In this document: positions 62,363-64,000 of the stretch, piece by piece
Numbering within the stretch: position 1 is the stretch's first letter
Layout: every line of letters starts with the position of its first letter
Source of the DNA: Bryopsis sp. KO-2023
Lineage: Eukaryota; Chlorophyta; Ulvophyceae; Bryopsidales; Bryopsidaceae
Reading direction: 5' to 3'
Length of the DNA: 64,000 bases
NCBI GenBank assembly: GCA_030272585.1
Contig: BSYQ01000002.1
Span: 3,100,001 to 3,164,000 of the forward strand
Translations under genes and position numbers: made by a program
Notes under the pieces: model-generated
Databases searched by the model: none
The model's input: the letters and a program-made list of their open reading frames with translations, nothing else
What the model was told of the DNA's origin: nothing

Positions 62363-63412
62363 TTAGTCTTCAAGGCAAGAGTGGGCACAGAAGTCCCACA
62401 CCAGGATTTTCCCGTCGCACCGCACAACAGTCAGCCTGCCCTCTGTCAAGAAAAGACCTATGAGTTTACCCCCTACATGAAACGTGCGAAGGAAACGATC
62501 CTCCTCGACAAGACCGGAAACCACCACTTCCATCGAGTTTCTCGTACCCTGCGCAAACTTGCTTTCGTTGAGCGCTACAAGAAACCACCTTGGGTTATTG
62601 TCCACAACTCGCACAGACTCGAAGGTCTCCAAATCCCATATCCGGATGGTATCGTCCACAGAGCCACTAACAAACATCTTGTCATTGGCATCAACACGCA
62701 AGATAGGACGAGAGTGTCCCTCGAGTGCCACCACGCGGGTGCAGGAGGCCAAGCTCCACACTTCCAGATGCCCAACCCTCAATCCACATATCAACAAACC
62801 CACTCCCTTGGCAAATGCGGCACATAAAATGTCCTCTTGCACCGGGCCACCCTCATTCAAAACCTTCACACGAGTCCAACCCATCTTGCTCCACAAATCC
62901 AGGCACCCAAACGTACCACCAAAGGCCACGTGGTCTCCGACATCCACGATCGCATGAACCTCGAAACGAAGGCTAATGGCCGCGATCTGTCTCAATTCAG
63001 GCATTTCCAGGACCGCCACCATTCGCGTGTCACTCTCGCACAGGAACATTCCATTGATCAAACACACAGCCGAACTCCCCATGTTGGCTCGGTCCCTAGT
63101 CAAGACGTCGCCTTTCTCAGCGTTCACAGAAAAAATCTTTTCATCCCCAACTATCGCAATCATCTCGCCCCGCATAGCGTAACTTTCGATCCACCGATTC
63201 TTGAGGAGCTCGATACATTTCGGCACAACGGTGCCACATCGCCAGGATCTCTCGAGGCCGATTTTCTTAGCGAAAGGGCCTTCCTTGGTGACTTCGTTCC
63301 AAGCCTTAGCGACACAGGAGCACCTGGCCAAAGCCCTCGGGCAAAGCCCCTCGAAGACTCGACCAACCACGCCACTAGGGAGCTCCCACTCAACACTCAC
63401 GTAATCGCTCAT
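62363..63412 (-). CDS. F-box / WD40-repeat protein
   Basis: 349 residues in a single exon. I chose ATG 63412; the frame is open further upstream but only from a GTG, and the F-box begins right after this Met. The N-terminus is an F-box (ELPSGVVGRVFEGLCPRAL then CSCVAKAWNEV, about residues 10-42), the Skp1-binding module of SCF ubiquitin ligases. The remainder is a WD40-type beta-propeller. Clear blades include HLEVWSLASCTRVVALEGHS, then FVSGSVDDTIRIWDLETFES, and the last blade LTVVRCDGKILVWDF at the C-terminus; others are diverged. It would recruit a substrate, through the propeller, for ubiquitination. The substrate is unknown. A decayed partial copy lies about 2 kb away at 60350. Confidence 0.8.
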   Translation of the reverse strand: MSDYVSVEWELPSGVVGRVFEGLCPRALARCSCVAKAWNEVTKEGPFAKKIGLERSWRCGTVVPKCIELLKNRWIESYAMRGEMIAIVGDEKIFSVNAEKGDVLTRDRANMGSSAVCLINGMFLCESDTRMVAVLEMPELRQIAAISLRFEVHAIVDVGDHVAFGGTFGCLDLWSKMGWTRVKVLNEGGPVQEDILCAAFAKGVGLLICGLRVGHLEVWSLASCTRVVALEGHSRPILRVDANDKMFVSGSVDDTIRIWDLETFESVRVVDNNPRWFLVALNESKFAQGTRNSMEVVVSGLVEEDRFLRTFHVGGKLIGLFLTEGRLTVVRCDGKILVWDFCAHSCLED

Positions 63413-64000
63413 TCGTTCAAACGCGGCACAAAGAAAACCCCTTTGTACCCAAGTTGTATCTCGCCTAGGCCTCGTGGTTTCGGTGGTTTCAGCGAAGAAA
63501 AAAAAAATGCGGGAGAATCGAACGGGCCTGTTACGAACGCGCACCAGAAAACGTACTCTATGGCACTATTTGCGGAAATAAAAGAAAGCAGGGGTTTTCG
63601 GTTTTCCAGGATGAAAAAACAGTGAATATAGTGATGTCCTTGTTGAATTCACAGTGTTGAATTCATGGGGGGGTTATCAAACACTAACGATAGTCACTTG
63701 GAAAACTGGCAAGGGAACGTCTACAGAACGTTCACTGGGTTTTCTGCTTGCGCCTGAACGGGACCGTGTCGAACAAACAAACAAACGCACGAAAAAAGAA
63801 TGGAAGCGGTGGGTCTCTCGTTGCTTTCGTGTTGCCATCGCTTACCCTATTTTTGAGGGTTTGTCTTTGCCTTTGTCTTTCTGGAGTCGCTTTTGGCTTA
63901 TGAAAACGGGTCGGCGACCGGCGGTCGGTTTCGACGTGCGCCACCTGGGAATAGGCCAGCAGCAAATTTCGCGCCAAAGCCGGTCGATGGGGTCGTTCAC
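63413..64000. other. 5' flank of the F-box gene; no further gene
   Basis: Should hold the promoter and 5' UTR of the minus-strand F-box gene. No clear TATA element was found. An 81-codon minus-strand frame (63732-63977) has unremarkable composition and is not called. Confidence 0.4.

Overview
The window is nuclear DNA of a photosynthetic eukaryote, most likely an alga. The evidence is a gene of the plastid BASS4 carrier type, genes split by short GT-AG introns (about 70-140 bp where I can trace both ends), a bestrophin of the plant/alga/bacterial type, a serpin, an F-type lectin fold, and long chromodomain Ty3/gypsy retrotransposons. I cannot name the species. Nothing looks bacterial or organellar.

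Layout. 0.6-1.5 kb: last exon of a BASS4-like carrier (minus). 4.3-8.1 kb: exons of an unrecognised, probably decayed secreted-protein gene (plus), with a 5'-truncated LINE (minus) sitting in one intron. 9.0-9.8 kb: a 57-bp minisatellite. 9.86-30.07 kb: two copies of one Ty3/gypsy chromovirus family, one inside the other and in opposite orientation. The outer copy (minus, target-site duplication TTCAG) was split by the inner copy (plus, 12377-22483, duplication CACAA). Both look whole and very young. 30-32.5 kb: decayed sequence. 32.6-39.1 kb: an older, broken relative (plus) carrying a small hAT-type element with an internal tRNA-like segment. 42.77-42.93 kb: C-terminal exon of a serpin. 43.0-53.6 kb: a third chromovirus family (minus, 170-bp LTRs, duplication ATGAA), largely whole. 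54-64 kb: host gene territory, with a minus-strand last exon, a bestrophin followed in frame by an F-type lectin domain, a four-exon secreted protein with a GPI-like tail, a WD40 fragment, a decayed coiled-coil gene and an F-box/WD40 gene (minus).

The chromoviruses share one plan: LTR, primer site TGGTTTCGGAGC, coiled-coil gag with a CCHC knuckle, pol (protease, RT, RNase H, integrase, chromodomain), then a third sense ORF, a G-rich tract and LTR. The third ORF is not an envelope. It is a coiled-coil protein ending in a conserved Cys/His cluster (C-x2-C ... C-x3-H-x2-C-x2-H-W), and it recurs in three diverged lineages. I regard it as the best candidate here for something undescribed.

The host genes are not visibly linked in function. 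The bestrophin, lectin domain and GPI-type gene lie close together on the plus strand; all three products would be membrane or surface proteins, but any link between them is speculation. All exon borders are inferred from splice signals and phase, without transcript evidence.
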